DNA of 64,000 nt, from assembly GCF_001411555.2 (NCBI RefSeq), contig NC_049912.1:30977514-31041513 (forward strand), written 5' to 3'. A program made the translations under genes and the position numbers. Origin of the DNA: Juglans regia. Its lineage: Eukaryota > Streptophyta > Magnoliopsida > Fagales > Juglandaceae. Shown piece by piece: positions 11,575 through 23,259 of this stretch (the first letter of the stretch is position 1; each line of letters begins with the position of its first letter). The notes under the pieces are model-generated. The model was not told the DNA's origin, searched no databases, and was given only the letters and a program-made list of their open reading frames with translations.

Positions 11575-13208
11575 TCTTGCTGAACGAGCATTAACTTTTT
11601 GGGTCATCTTAGAGATCATGCACTACTCTATCTACTGGTATATATCTTTTTTCAACCTTTTTCCTCATCGAGACATTCATAATTTGTCTACCCACTGTCA
11701 GAGAACAGTACGTACACTTGAAATGTTGATGGCACGCTCAAAAGGCTCATGCACGAACTATATATATATATATATATATGATCATGTGGTTTGCCTACCA
11801 TATACAGAAGTGGAGTTCATTGTAAGACCACTCTCTCTCTCTCTCTCTCTCAAAAAAAAAAAAAAAGAAAAGAAAAGGAAAAAGAGCCTCGCTCTATGTT
11901 GGCCGATCACATCTGTCGTACGTAGGAATTAAGCAGCAGCACGATGATCTGAGTCTTGAAGCCACTACAGCACTGCTCATGACTAGTTTCCTTTTTTTCT
12001 TCTTTTTTTTTTCTTTCCTTTAAGCTACTAATTATATATAAGAAGTTTTATCTGCTATAAGAGTGGCGGCATTATTCGTTTGATAACATAAACGATTATT
12101 ATCTGATAATTATTGTGCAATATGTCCTATGAGAGAGAGAGAGAGAGAGAGATCCAAATGCCGGGCCAAATTTCCTTTGTATAGGGCCTAAAACACATTG
12201 TACGATCTTAATTGGGCATTTCATTATCAAAGTCGAAGCCACCGTTGGGCCGAGTGAACTGATCAACTGTGCGATTGTGACCCTCATGTGTCGGTGCGAT
12301 TCAGCCGACAATTTCCGAAACTCAACGGCAACATTCGATCGTAGAAAGCGTACAAAAATCGACATACATCCATATATATATATATATATATATAAATGCG
12401 TGGTGTGTTTTTTTAACAGCTTTTCATATATAGGAGTCTCTCCACAGATCAGTAACATTATGTTATTTGCGATTGTGACCTAGACACTCAAAGAGTATCA
12501 ATGCCTGCTTATTTTCGCACCATTAAATTAAAAGAAGAAACAACAAAACTCGGAATGCACCCTATCCATGATCTCCAAGGATACGGCATACCCGTTACAA
12601 CGACACTGTTACAGTATCTCGTTGTGATTATATCTTCTCTCCCACTAAAAATCCTGTGTCTCTCTGAATGCCTAATTGAAACGGATAGCCGTTACACGTT
12701 ATGTCGCCTCCTTAATTCCTCGAACCCAATTTGCAACCCTCTTTATATTTAACTTATTTAAAAAAAAAAAATTAAAATATATATAAATAAATATATTAAA
12801 CAAAACCTAGCTATAACTAGAAGCAGATCTAGTTTGGGAGCTGTACTCCGAATCGTTGAATTCATGTAAACCCAAGGCTTTTATAATTCTTGAGATAGTC
12901 CGTTATTCCATTCAGTTAGAAAAAGGGGAAGTTATAACTCCCACCATATACTCTCATTGATTCGACCACTTCAATAAAAAGAAAGAAAAACTCTAACAGG
13001 ACGACCTCATGTTTTCGAATCCAAGAAATAACAGAATCCGAACTCGCATGCAACTGCAACCAGAGTTTAAGTTGTTATGTCAAGTGGCGGTTTTACGGTT
13101 CACACCAACAACCCCTCTAAGCTATCACCAAAAGTACCATTTAATAACAATTGGAACCCCACGCGAAATCCTCCCCAACCCAAACTTTATTTACAGATTC
13201 TGAATATC
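11575..13208. other. Spacer between bHLH and MYB genes, microsatellite-rich
   Basis: This stretch holds bHLH 3' UTR, a (TA)n at about 11759-11779, (CT)n at 11830-11851, (GA)n at 12131-12152 and (AT)n at 12372-12394. It then runs into the probable promoter and 5' leader of the MYB gene. No other gene is supported. Confidence 0.7.
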
Positions 13209-13991
13209 ATGAAAATGACGAGTCTGCAGAAGATCGGTGGTGACCACCGACTAAAGGGTTCTTGGAGTCCACAAGAGGACGCCACTCTCATCAGCCTGGT
13301 TGAGAATCACGGCCCTCGCAACTGGTCCCTCATAAGCCAGGGCATTCCGGGTCGCTCCGGCAAGTCTTGCAGGTTAAGGTGGTGCAATCAGCTCAGCCCC
13401 GAGGTGCAGCACCGCCCTTTTACGCCGGCTGAAGACGCCATCATATACACGGCCCACTCCATCCACGGTAACAGGTGGGCTACCATAGCCCGCCTTTTGC
13501 CAGGACGGACGGACAACGCGATCAAGAACCACTGGAACTCCACGCTGCGACGTCGTCGTGACTCTTCGTCCGAATCGAACTCGGGGGCGAAACGCCTCGG
13601 AGGCCCGGATGCAGCGATCTCTCCAACTGCTTCCGTGGAGTGGGACTCGGGCGTTAGTAAGCGACAGTGCTTGAGTGCACCGCCGGAACATACTGGTCCC
13701 GATGAGGAAGAGGATTTGGCGGGGCTCGAAGATACTTCCCTGACGTTGTCGCTATCGTTAACGGCAGGTAAGAAGATGAAGGAGAAAGAGGAGGAAGTGG
13801 TGAAGGTCGAAGAGGTGGCACGTATTGTAAGGAACGAGGAGGAGGAAGAGGGGACGTGTTTGGTGACGATCATGCAGAGGATGGTAGCGGCGGAGGTAAG
13901 GAGTTACATAGATCATTTACGGGCTGAGAATGGGCTTGGACCTCCGTGTCTTCCGGCCCAAAAGGACCCATACGAAATTAGCAAATCCTAG
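13209..13991 (+). CDS. R2R3-MYB transcription factor, MYB44/MYB73 group
   Basis: A single-exon gene of 260 residues. R2 has Trp at 19, 39 and 58, and R3 has Phe71, Trp90 and Trp109. The linker and R3 wording ([36 protein letters not shown]) matches subgroup 22, the MYB44/70/73/77 group of stress and hormone regulators. An LxLxL repression (EAR-like) motif, TSLTLSLSL, lies near residues 176-184. A C-terminal helix, [17 protein letters not shown], matches the group's conserved tail. The frame stays open for 44 codons upstream to an ATG at 13077, but that extension is low-complexity and unlike family N-termini, so I start at MKMTSLQ. The CDS is more GC-rich than its surroundings. I recall no MYB of this type at the syntenic Arabidopsis positions. 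Confidence 0.9.
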   Translation: MKMTSLQKIGGDHRLKGSWSPQEDATLISLVENHGPRNWSLISQGIPGRSGKSCRLRWCNQLSPEVQHRPFTPAEDAIIYTAHSIHGNRWATIARLLPGRTDNAIKNHWNSTLRRRRDSSSESNSGAKRLGGPDAAISPTASVEWDSGVSKRQCLSAPPEHTGPDEEEDLAGLEDTSLTLSLSLTAGKKMKEKEEEVVKVEEVARIVRNEEEEEGTCLVTIMQRMVAAEVRSYIDHLRAENGLGPPCLPAQKDPYEISKS

Positions 13992-15618
13992 TTTTCGAGT
14001 GTAGTCTAGTTCTTCTATTTAGTCATGAAAAATCATATTCCATTTTAGTCATGAAAATTGCTTGATGTGGTACATCATAATTAAGCTGTTGTTAGATCTA
14101 CATTATAAATCAAATTAAGTTATTTTCTATTCTTTATTTTATAATTCTTTTGTAGACCTTACTTCTCCTTAGTTTAGATAAGTCTTTGAAACATAAAAGT
14201 AGGAAACGACAAGTTAAACGTGAAATCGATCAGAATGAATCGTTGATTAGACTTCCGCTAAATATTTCTCCATTGTTTGGTTGAGTTCTGACGAAATTGT
14301 TTCATTTGACGGTTGGGCAATTTTTGCTGGTTTTGATTTCTTTTAAACAGCTTAGCGGTCAAGTGCTCGACGTAATTGCTTCAAGCAGTTCTTTTGGCTG
14401 CTTGTGACATCCTCATGAAACGCATACTACATTTAGATAAACATAACTTCTAAAACCAGCAAAAATTGAATTCCTGGGATTAAATTGATCACTCCCACTA
14501 TATTTCAGAGGAAGAAATATATCCGCTCGATTTTGAAAGATCTAGAAAATATCACTGGTCTACTCCGTTTGATAGATGATGAGATGAGTTGAAAAAATTT
14601 ATGAATAGTAATGAAATTTATGAGCTGAAATTTGTGAAGAAAAAATTTATGAATAGTAATGAAATTTATGAGCTGAAATTTGTGAACAGTAACGAGATGA
14701 ATCAAAACCGGCTGTAAAAGTTCGCACAACAGAAAGGCTACGTCAGAAAGAAAACCCCGTCAAGTATCATGACAAGAAGTTCAGGTTGCAATTACAGTTC
14801 TTATGAGTAAAACCAAAAAACTAAACGAATTGTTTTCTTTTTTCCTGTTCTACACCTTTGCATCAGAGATTCTAAAACCCAAAATAACATAGATCTGAGA
14901 ATAAAGAGGCCCGGCTGTTGATCCATAGAAAACATTTAAATAGTAGCACATCACACCGCACTAAAACAACGCCATCTACATTCTTCAAAGTCTATTATTA
15001 TATCCCCACCCCACCCTGTATGACCCCCCGCGACCTCGGTAAACCTTTTGGGTGGGAAGCAAAACACAAACACAAACTCGAAACTCAACCCGATGGAAAC
15101 CCAATATTGGTATCAGTCGCAAAACGAATGGGGAAGATGGTGACTCATCAGCAATGGGCACTATTAGTACAAGAAACCTCATAATGACATGCATCAAGTT
15201 CTCAGAACCACAAGTAATCAAACCTTATAAAGGAATAGCTTCAAAATGGCGTAAAACAGGATTCGTGGCCCATATTCTCAGCTAATGTTTGCTCTAACTC
15301 CTTAAATAAACTCGGAACTAATGGAACACTAAAATCAAAACAGCTACCGTGCACTTTCAAACTTTGTTTAGTCCTAAGATTACCACCGACAAAGCACACT
15401 CAGTTATAAGCATTCCCATTTGCTAAAAAATAACGAACAAATCAAATCCAACACTACTTACCGTAACCATAGCATTAAGAAGAAACCAAAATCCCATTCA
15501 ACAGCACAAAACTCCAACCTTTCAGATATTAAATCCAAACGTAAAAATGGAAAACACTACGACTCTCTAATCAGAAACCGATTAGACACAAAACAACGTC
15601 GATTTATTGGTAAGAGAA
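13992..15618. other. Convergent spacer between MYB (+) and eL41 (-)
   Basis: This holds the MYB 3' UTR, the tandem repeat near 14.6 kb, and what is probably the eL41 3' UTR next to 15618. Short open frames around 14.9-15.5 kb are compositional and show no recognisable protein. Confidence 0.65.
14567..14712. repeat. 48-bp tandem duplication inside a MITE-like repeat
   Basis: A unit opening GAAAAAATTTATGAATAGTA occurs at 14591 and again at 14639 with a period of 48 bp. It sits between GTTTGATAGATGATGAGATGAG and a closing ACGAGATGAATCAAAAC. The outer sequence resembles a degraded terminal inverted repeat of the GTTTGGAT family, so the duplication is probably internal to an old MITE. Confidence 0.6.
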
Positions 15619-15829
15619 CTACTTGGATCTCTGCCTCATCTTTCGGCGCTTCCTCTTCAACCTCCTCATGCGCTTCTTCTTCCACTGTAAAACAAAAGAG
15701 CAAACCCCAGTACGAGATTAGGAAAATTAAAAAACGTCCATTTCTAAGTTTTTAGATCGAGCAAATAGTAGGGTCCAACAAATATCGTATGGCAATAAGA
15801 CTGCGATCAAATCTTACCTTGGCCCTCAT
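15619..15829 (-). CDS. RPL41: Ribosomal protein eL41 (RPL41), 25 residues
   Basis: Exon 1 is 15818-15829 (ATG AGG GCC AAG) and exon 2 is 15619-15684, ending in TAG. They are joined across a 133-bp intron with a GTAAG donor and CAG acceptor. The product starts MRAKWKKKRMRRLKRKRR and ends KMRQRSK. That is the highly conserved eukaryotic eL41, a 25-residue, mostly Arg/Lys single helix at the ribosomal subunit interface. It is too short and too interrupted to stand out as an open frame. Its upstream sequence carries telo-box and site II elements, as expected for a plant ribosomal protein gene. No residue is missing. Confidence 0.97.
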
Positions 15830-16070
15830 GGTGATTCCGTGTCTAAGTTCCTTCTCACCCTCGCTTTCGAAACCCTAGTAGTCCGGAGTAGGCTGCGCAG
15901 AGAACGATTTGGAGGCTTTGCGAGAATTTATAGCAATTGAAGAAGAAACCCTAATGTATACATTGTATAGTCAGTGAGATTCAGGTTGATAACATTGGGT
16001 TGAGTAGGCCCATAGGTTTCCTGAACTATTGGGCTTCATAATCGACAATATATACTATGGCCCAATATTG
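15830..16070 (-). promoter_or_regulatory. eL41 promoter: telo-boxes and site II elements
   Basis: Telo-box AAACCCTAA lies at 15946-15954, with a near copy, AAACCCTAG, at 15870-15878. Site II motifs (TGGGCC/T in either orientation) occur at 16007-16012, 16030-16035 and 16059-16064. Telo-box plus site II is the known arrangement for coordinately expressed plant ribosomal protein and cell-growth genes, bound by TCP and related factors. The orientation and spacing fit transcription of eL41 leftward. Confidence 0.75.
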
Positions 16071-16126
16071 AGCTAGCACTTTGAGACTGTTTGGGTTCGG
16101 AACTCGAGATACTCTTCTTGCTGTAA

Positions 16127-16721
16127 GAGCATTCCCATCCGGATGCCTAAAACACTATTATTCTTAAATTATAAGAAAAATTATAGGAAAAAGTTCAAAA
16201 ACTTCCTCCCATCCCATTCCCTATTTTAGGATTTTGATTTAGGAAATGAACAGTAGTTCCCTATTCATCCCCTAAATCATTTTTTATTAATATTTTATTC
16301 AAATAAATAAAATAAATTCTTTTTTCAATCAACTACATTTTCTCTTATACTCATATTTATTATACTTTTAAATAATATTTTTAAAAATAATTTAAATAAT
16401 TACTAAAATATAAAAATAATAATTTTAAAAATATTATTAAACCCTTAAAAAAATAATTTAAATTTTTATTTAAAATATTCATTATAATAATAGTTCAAAA
16501 CATAAGAAAAAATATTAAGTAGTGAAGTTTGAAAATGGAAGTGAGAGAAAAAAGTAATAAAAAAATAATAGAAGAATATTATTTTAATAGAATAGAGAAA
16601 GGATAGGGAATGGAATGTAGAAGGTTTTTTAAAAATGAGTAAAATTTAGAATAAAATTATAGGGAGTATCCTTTTTAACTAAAATTTAGAAAAAAATTTA
16701 AGAAATCGGATGGGAATACTC
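16127..16721. mobile_element. 595-bp Tourist-like MITE with TAA duplication
   Basis: The left end GAGCATTCCCATCCGGAT and the right end ATCGGATGGGAATACTC form imperfect terminal inverted repeats. TAA flanks both sides (16124-16126 and 16722-16724). A TWA 3-bp duplication and GAGCAT-type ends suit a PIF/Harbinger (Tourist) non-autonomous element. The interior is very AT-rich and noncoding. It lies about 60 bp beyond the outermost site II motif of the eL41 promoter. Confidence 0.8.
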
Positions 16722-16724
16722 TAA

Positions 16725-17545
16725 GAAAAGTGCGGCATAGACCTCTATGATTCGGTAAAGAAAAATATTAATAACGCAAAAGAGTCTCACAAAAATATTT
16801 CACGAAGGATAATACTATTCTTCTTATTTAATTCTATCGCTCCATTCTACTGTTTTAAGTTTTTAATTTTTTTATTTAATAATTAAGAAATTATTTTTAA
16901 ATAATATTATGATTTTTTATTTTTTAAAAAAATATTAAAAAATATTAAAAAATAAAGGTATAAAAAAGCAAAAAATAAAATAAAATCTCCCAGCCACCGC
17001 TGGGAGCAGTGACTCTAGCGGGATCCTTTCACGAACTAACGTATAAGTGCCAGTGCCAGTGTCAGGTGGGATTTTTTTTAATGTTTTATTTCACTTTCCC
17101 GGCTCCAGAATACCCCCACTTACCTGTATTTATTTTTATTTTTATTTTTTATTTCACTTCGTGGCCCCAGTTCCCCCTCTCCCAACTTTCATTCTTCCAT
17201 TCTTTTTCTTACTCTCCCCTCACGCCCAATCTCCCTCCCCCCACTTCACCATCCCAGAGCGAGCCCACAAGACAGAAACCCATTCGCCAGTTCCTCCGCG
17301 CCTCATTCCCGTCGAGTTACCAACAACCCTCTACCACCAAGTAAGAGGCGGCCTTGCCCCCAACCCTTGCATGGGGAGAGAGTTAGGCCTCGGGTCTGCC
17401 TCCTGTGGGCGAGGTGTCCTCGTCTAAATGTTGAGGGCCAGATTGGCCCCCAAGGTCATTTGCCCACCACCCACGATGACATTAGTGAGTTGTAAGAGAG
17501 AGAGCTTTTAAAGAGAGAGAGAAGAATAGAGAAAGACTACGAGGG
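16725..17545. other. AT-rich stretch and CT-rich segment without a supported gene
   Basis: 16.75-16.98 kb is AT-rich and includes a CCCAGC...GCTGGG palindrome at its end. 17.14-17.34 kb is strongly CT-rich and GC-richer than its surroundings, and runs into AAGTAAGAGG. It resembles a leader exon with a donor site, but no downstream coding exon was found. Confidence 0.5.
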
Positions 17546-17554
17546 AGTCGGGAC

Positions 17555-17977
17555 TAATGTTTTGAATACCATACTGGATGGCATACCAGTCAAGGTACTG
17601 GAACGAAATATTTCTATACCGGTACCGTTTCGTATACCATTTCGAAATAGTCGATATATAAATAAATTATATATATAATTATATTTTAAAATAATAGTTT
17701 CTATATGAATAAATTATATATAAATACATACATATATATAAATTATAAATAGTCTAGTCTAAATTAAGGGTCAAAAAATAAATTTGTAGTTTAAAAAAAT
17801 GAAAAAAAAAAAAATGAAGGTCGAAATATCAGCCGGTACAGGCCGAAACGGCCGGTACCAGCCGGTATGGTCGGTATTTAAGCCGGTATGAAATACAAGT
17901 AGTATCTGTACCGACCCAGTGGCCAGTACGGTAAATATCGACCGTACCGATCGATACGAAACGATTTTTAAAACTTT
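17555..17977. mobile_element. Mutator-like non-autonomous element, 9-bp target duplication
   Basis: A 423-bp element is flanked by perfect AGTCGGGAC direct repeats at 17546-17554 and 17978-17986. Its ends (AATGTTTTGAATACC, and AAAGTTTTAAAAATC read inward from the right) are imperfect inverted repeats. The interior is rich in short palindromes of CCGGTA/TACCGG type. A 9-bp duplication points to the Mutator superfamily. There is no coding capacity. Confidence 0.75.
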
Positions 17978-17986
17978 AGTCGGGAC

Positions 17987-19550
17987 ATCGTTGTATTTAA
18001 AACAAAACATTTGATAAAACGATGAGACGACATTATTTTATTAAAAAATATTTTTAATATAGATATATATATATATATATATATATTTATTTCGGTTGGG
18101 TGGACCGGAGATTTCATAAGCGGGCTTGGGCCCGACCCAACCGAGCCCATCCCCCGGCTACCAAAACCGTGTGGGGCTCTGCCTGCACTTGGTGGAGGCG
18201 AGACTAGGGGCGGACGGGCACTTGCCTGTGGCCCACCCCTAATTAGTAGCATGTTCTTGAAGCATTCTTGCCAATATCAATTTAAGGAAACCCATCTTTA
18301 TATATCCGAATGGTTGTCAGCTACTTAACGTAATCATTTATTACCTTGTGCGAGCTAGTCATGGGTCTTTGATTTTCTCAGGCTGACTACGTACACAAAC
18401 CGCACGAGATCCGCACTATCTATTTCGGGGACACTTGGATCAGAAGGATATATGACAGATGTTTGACCATATATAAATATTATTAATAGAAAGAATAATA
18501 TTAGAGAGAAATTACTATATTAATATATATTTTATATTTATTGTAAGATTGTTTCTAATTAATTATTTTTAATAATTATTTAAAAAAATATATTATCTAA
18601 ATAATACCAAATCATATATATATATATATAAAAGAATATTTTTAATAGTATCTTCAATCAATATTTATTCTAATAGAAGATGTCCTGCTGTACTATGTAC
18701 CGAAAGCCTGAACTACTCCGAATAGTCTCTGCCGCTAGTCGGCTTCGTGTTCAGCGATATTCCCGAAGGCGTCATTCTTAAAAAGATTCGAAAAGTCGAA
18801 TATTATCGACTTTAATGATTTCACTTCCACGAGAATAATATCGTCAATCCCATAAAATAAAATAAAAAAAGAATAATATCGTAGTGGGATTCTTTTTCTT
18901 TTTTCTAATATGTTTAATTATTCCTTCTAAATTCTTAGGATTATTCTCATCTCATGTAAATCGCTCCGATTAGTAATAATCGCCATAAGAACTACTCTTC
19001 CTGGAAATAACAAAAATATATATATATCGTCCATAAGAAGAAGTTAAGAACCTCTCTTCAAGCCTGAATTATTCTCTATATACAAAGCTTAATTAAGAAA
19101 CCGGACTTCATATTACTAAATCCTACTCGTCACAAAATTATTTGAGGAAATGGATCGAACAGATGGCAGTCAAAAACCAACAAATTCATCTTTCGCAGTA
19201 GCTCCCGAAACAGGCTGTGCCTCGTTTTACTGCCAAATTATGACATATCAGCTGACCCGAAGACCGTCTTCCTGCTTTCTTTTACCGCTTCCTTCTTTCT
19301 TAAAACTGTAGTCCACAGATTTTCGAAAAAGAAAAAAAAAAAAACAACAACAACAACAACGGTAGTCCACAGGAAAGTTGAAAAACCAGACAAAGTGCAA
19401 CAAAGAAAGATTTTGAGATGAAAAATACAATGATACAATGAACAAAAAAACACACCAATCCTTGACAACGTTTTGCTAGCTCTGACTTCGAATAATAATA
19501 CCACAGAGCAAATACTCCTTTTTAAGCGCTAGTTTTAAAGGCTACTTTGT
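17987..19550. other. Spacer without supported gene
   Basis: This contains an (AT)n run near 18065-18086, a GC-rich noncoding patch at about 18.09-18.24 kb (GGTTGGGT/GGGCCCGACCC-type words) and AT-rich filler. Short reverse-strand frames near 19.2-19.5 kb are poly-A/T and CAA-repeat artefacts. The final part is the likely 3' UTR of the ATL gene. Confidence 0.6.
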
Positions 19551-20045
19551 TCATGGGAGGTAATTCGTTTGTGGAACGGCCGATTCAAGCTGAGCGTCCA
19601 CTCCAAGAGAAGCTCTACACAGTGGGCAACTCGAATGACCACTCAACCACCTATCGACGCACTCTGAATGATAACAATGTCGGCAAGGTGGCAAAACCTT
19701 AACCTTCTCGCCATCTTCGAACACACCGAGGCATATACAACACTCGGCTTGTACCATCGACTTCTGATCTTCCAATGACCGGAGCGGGATTATGGGCAAG
19801 CTTTTAATGGTGGACGGGTCGAGCCCCCGAGGCGCCGGCTGCGGTACAGGAGGGTTGGGAAGGGGGAGGTGGCGGTACAGGTAGACCCAGCGGGCGTAGA
19901 GGAAAAGGAGAGTGAAGAGGAGTAGAACGGAGAAGAGGATGACGATGAGGAAGAGGGTGCGGCCGCGGACTTCGAAGCCGCGGTCGTCGAACTCGTTGAA
20001 GTGCCATTGGAACATTGGCTGAGAGTCCTGCGATACCGAAGCCAT
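19551..20045 (-). CDS. ATL-family RING-H2 E3 ubiquitin ligase, ATL66-like
   Basis: An intronless 164-residue protein. A hydrophobic transmembrane segment lies at about residues 30-52 (LFLIVILFSVLLLFTLLFLY). A GLD motif (residues 74-76) follows, then a RING-H2 finger with Cys102, Cys105, Cys121, His123, His126, Cys129, Cys140 and Cys143, including the DRWL sequence. TM-GLD-RING-H2 order and lack of introns define the ATL family of membrane-anchored E3 ligases. All zinc ligands are present, so it should be active. The 5' half of the CDS is very GC-rich and looks coding in other frames, but only this frame holds the domains. Its position between eL41 and the trihelix gene recalls At3g11110 (ATL66). 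That orthology is inferred from order and from memory. Confidence 0.9.
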   Translation of the reverse strand: MASVSQDSQPMFQWHFNEFDDRGFEVRGRTLFLIVILFSVLLLFTLLFLYARWVYLYRHLPLPNPPVPQPAPRGLDPSTIKSLPIIPLRSLEDQKSMVQAECCICLGVFEDGEKVKVLPPCRHCYHSECVDRWLSGHSSCPLCRASLGVDAQLESAVPQTNYLP

Positions 20046-22159
20046 TGCGAACCGCGGAAAGCCGAAACGGGCATGGGTTAGAAGTAGTGGAGGCGATCAA
20101 GACGTGGCGGATGAGGAAAGGCACAACTGATTCAGTGGCCGCGGTTGCATCGTGAAGAGCTGCATGGACTGGTTGTTGGCGTGTGGGGATGGCAGATTCA
20201 CTTGATGAATAGTCAAGAGCTTTGTACGGTTGTGGATGTAGATTGTTTTTTTAAAGACACCGTAACCTGCCAACCAGGTTACCAGTGTACGACACCTTAC
20301 AGAGCGTGTGGTCTCAAACCCAACTCCCAAGGCATTTCAGCGCAATCTCGACTAATGTGTCATGTCGTGTTCCTTTAATTTTAAGGAGAAAAGAAAATTG
20401 CGGTTATAATTATGTCATTCTCATTTATATCTTAAAAATATCTTTAAAATGAAAATATCGATAAAATATTTTAATTGAATTAGATTTTTATATAATTTCC
20501 TAAACTTTGAATTTTGATAATGATCCTTCCGAGCTATCAAATAATTAAAATACACTTAACTTTCCTCCTTAAAATAAATTAGAGTTACATGAAAAATACT
20601 AGTCTTCTGGCTGGGCTCTCGTTTGGCTTTTTTTAAAAAAATTTATTATTTAAAAATATATTTTTTAATGATATTATAAATATTTAAAAATATATATATA
20701 TAAAAAAATTATATAAAATACTAACAGCTTCCAGCGGTGGTTGTTAGTATATAGTAGCCACCCTACTTATATATAGTAGCAGAACGAAGCCATAAAGATA
20801 GCCTGCTGATACGGTTGCTGTCAACAAAGCAAAACAAGATCAGATTTCTGACCAAATGTAACTAGCATTAATATTTCGACGTCCTGGGCTTCTATAATTG
20901 GTGCAGCTTGCGTCTGTCTCTTTGTTCTGCAGGTAACAGTTTATAAGAAATATAATAAGTTATTCGTTTCTTATTTTTCTTCTATACTACCCGTTTCAAT
21001 TAATTATTTAAGAAACTTATGTTCAGACAATTACATAAATTCTTTGACTTATGCTATTTATAAAATTAATTTGTGATCAGACAATAATAATTTGTGCAAA
21101 CGAAAATTGATACTCAAGAGAGTATATATATATATATAAATATATAGGCATTTCTTAATTAATAAGTACTAAAAAATAAACAGAAACCGAGTAAAAGAAA
21201 ATAAATTGCATGTCGACAGACGCCATCAATTGTGTAAATTCATCAATTATGCAGAATTACCAATAATTTTAAGGAATTTTAAATATACATCAATAGAGAG
21301 TTACCAAAAAGATAAAACGAAAGGAAAATTAAAAAAAAAAAAAACTACTGCAAATAATATGCCTCTAATGCCATTTTCCCGACAAAATTGAAATCTTCGA
21401 CTTTCAGTTAACCTGTTACCTGTGAAGTAAATTAGGCAAAGAACCCTGGTCTTGCAGTACTCCTTGCTTTGTTGTGTTAGCTTAAAAACGTGGCTGATTC
21501 TGCGCTTGCATGCAAATCCCACGTAAGATCAACAACCTTTTGGCCATTATTTCTTTTGAGTGGCCGGCCTAGCACCTAGTAATGATCTTGATCTTACCAA
21601 CCCCTTCAATCAAGAGTAGTACTAGACATCAGTCCCTCTTCATTATACATGAGCTAGGACGAAGCACAGGGAGGGAAAGAATGAAGGGGGAGCAGCTGAT
21701 TCGAATTTCAGATGGGAGGGGGGAGCACAGAAGAAATTAGGGGAAAGGGGGAAATTGTGATTTATGGCTTGGGGGGGGGGGGGGTCGGTCAAGACTCAAA
21801 TACCTAGTATTGATGTATACAGTGAATTAATAATTTCGCAAATAAAATAAAAACCCTAGCTAGCTCAATTTAATTCGCAATTGCTTGCCGTGTTATACAA
21901 CCAAACACAATAAACTTTGGAAATTAATTACCAAACAAAATCCCTTAGAAAGATCACAACTTAATTAGACCCAATAAAATTACTGAGCATGCAAATGGTG
22001 TGGAAATTAGCTTTTCATGATATGCAATGCATCATTGGATAGTGGTTCTGAAAGGCATATGTAATATGCTCATCACCACCCTAAGAAAAATCTACGAAAG
22101 GATACATATATAACTGAAACTACAACATATTTCATTTATTATGATAGGCAAAATTATTA

Positions 22160-22510
22160 CAAAAAATAAAAATACCGTCACAAAAACTTTTTGGTGACAA
22201 AGGCATCACATAAAGTATTTTGTGATGGTTTATTGTACAACCATCACTAAATTTTTTTTTCTTGAATGTTGGAAATTTGCCATGAGATGTAACGTTTGAA
22301 TGTGAAGAGATTTTGTGACAGTCGAGTTCCGTTGCAGAAAATATATTCAAACGTATCAAATAACGTTCGAACGTTTATCCGACCGATTAACATTCAAACG
22401 ATAAATACTTAACGTTCGATACTTTTCATTCGCACGTTTGACTTTGACTTTTAGGTTCGAGTGTACACATGTTCGAACATTTGTGATGTGACGTTTAAAT
22501 TTTTTATGCC
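22160..22510. repeat. Transposon-like segment with CGTTCGAACG-type motifs
   Basis: Short hairpin words (GTCACAAAAACTTTTTGGTGAC; CATCAC...GTGATG) at 22.17-22.25 kb are followed by clustered AACGTTCGAACGTTT-type palindromes and half-sites between 22.34 and 22.50 kb. Clustered short motifs of this kind are typical of subterminal regions of CACTA/En-Spm elements. No terminal CACTA repeats were located, so the class is a guess. Confidence 0.4.
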
Positions 22511-23259
22511 AGATAAGAATAGAAAATTATTCTGAATGCTAGTTAAATAACGGAAGCTAGAGATTGAGATTGAGAAAATTCGCAAGTAATGATAAAATCA
22601 AAAATTAAGGTTTTACTATAAAAAAGATAATCCCTTCTGAAGCCCACAAACCTGGCTTAAGTAGCTAACGGAAAATGGCAAATATGTAATTAATGCCAAA
22701 CAAAAGAATACGGAATAAGATAATTATGACTAAGATCTAGTTTAAGAATCTAGAATTAAATCGTTATTAAAGATAAACATCACCACAAAAGGGAATTAAT
22801 AAAAAAATGAAAGAATTAACTAAAATTGACACTTCGGAGGTAAAAATGCCTGATTTTGGAGTAAAAAATGAGCCCATCAGGCGAAGCATGGTGATCACGA
22901 GATGCGAGCCAAAAGGAGCTTTCCGTATTGGGATCATGTGCGCGATTTTGACACATGTGACCAAAGTTATAGTTAAAATATATAAGTTTTTTCAAGAAAC
23001 AACTAACAAGGCTGGTGGTACATCATAAATACAACAATGTAATCATGGCTACCAACATCTAGGCTGGTGTAGATCATCATCTTGGTTTAAGAGATGCAAT
23101 TGCAAAGGTTGCGCTTGTAATGGAGGTGGAGGAACAGTTGAGGGAATAGAAAAATAATCTAGCGCATGTGTTCAAACTTGACTTTATTACTTCTATAGCC
23201 AAGATACCAAGGACAAAGATAGGAGCATTTTATGGGTTTTGTACATATACAAAAGAAAA

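Noticed and set aside
13077..13208. N-terminal extension of the MYB gene
   Set aside because: The 44 codons are Asn/Pro-rich and unlike subgroup 22 N-termini. MKMTSLQ just before the R2 repeat is the more likely start.
13374..13873. Long reverse-strand frames opposite the MYB gene
   Set aside because: They arise from high GC at third codon positions of the MYB CDS. The sense frame holds the full R2R3 domain.
19790..20124. Alternative reverse-strand frames over the ATL 5' half
   Set aside because: They are Ser/Pro/Arg-rich shadows without domains. The 19551-20045 frame has the TM segment, GLD and complete RING-H2.
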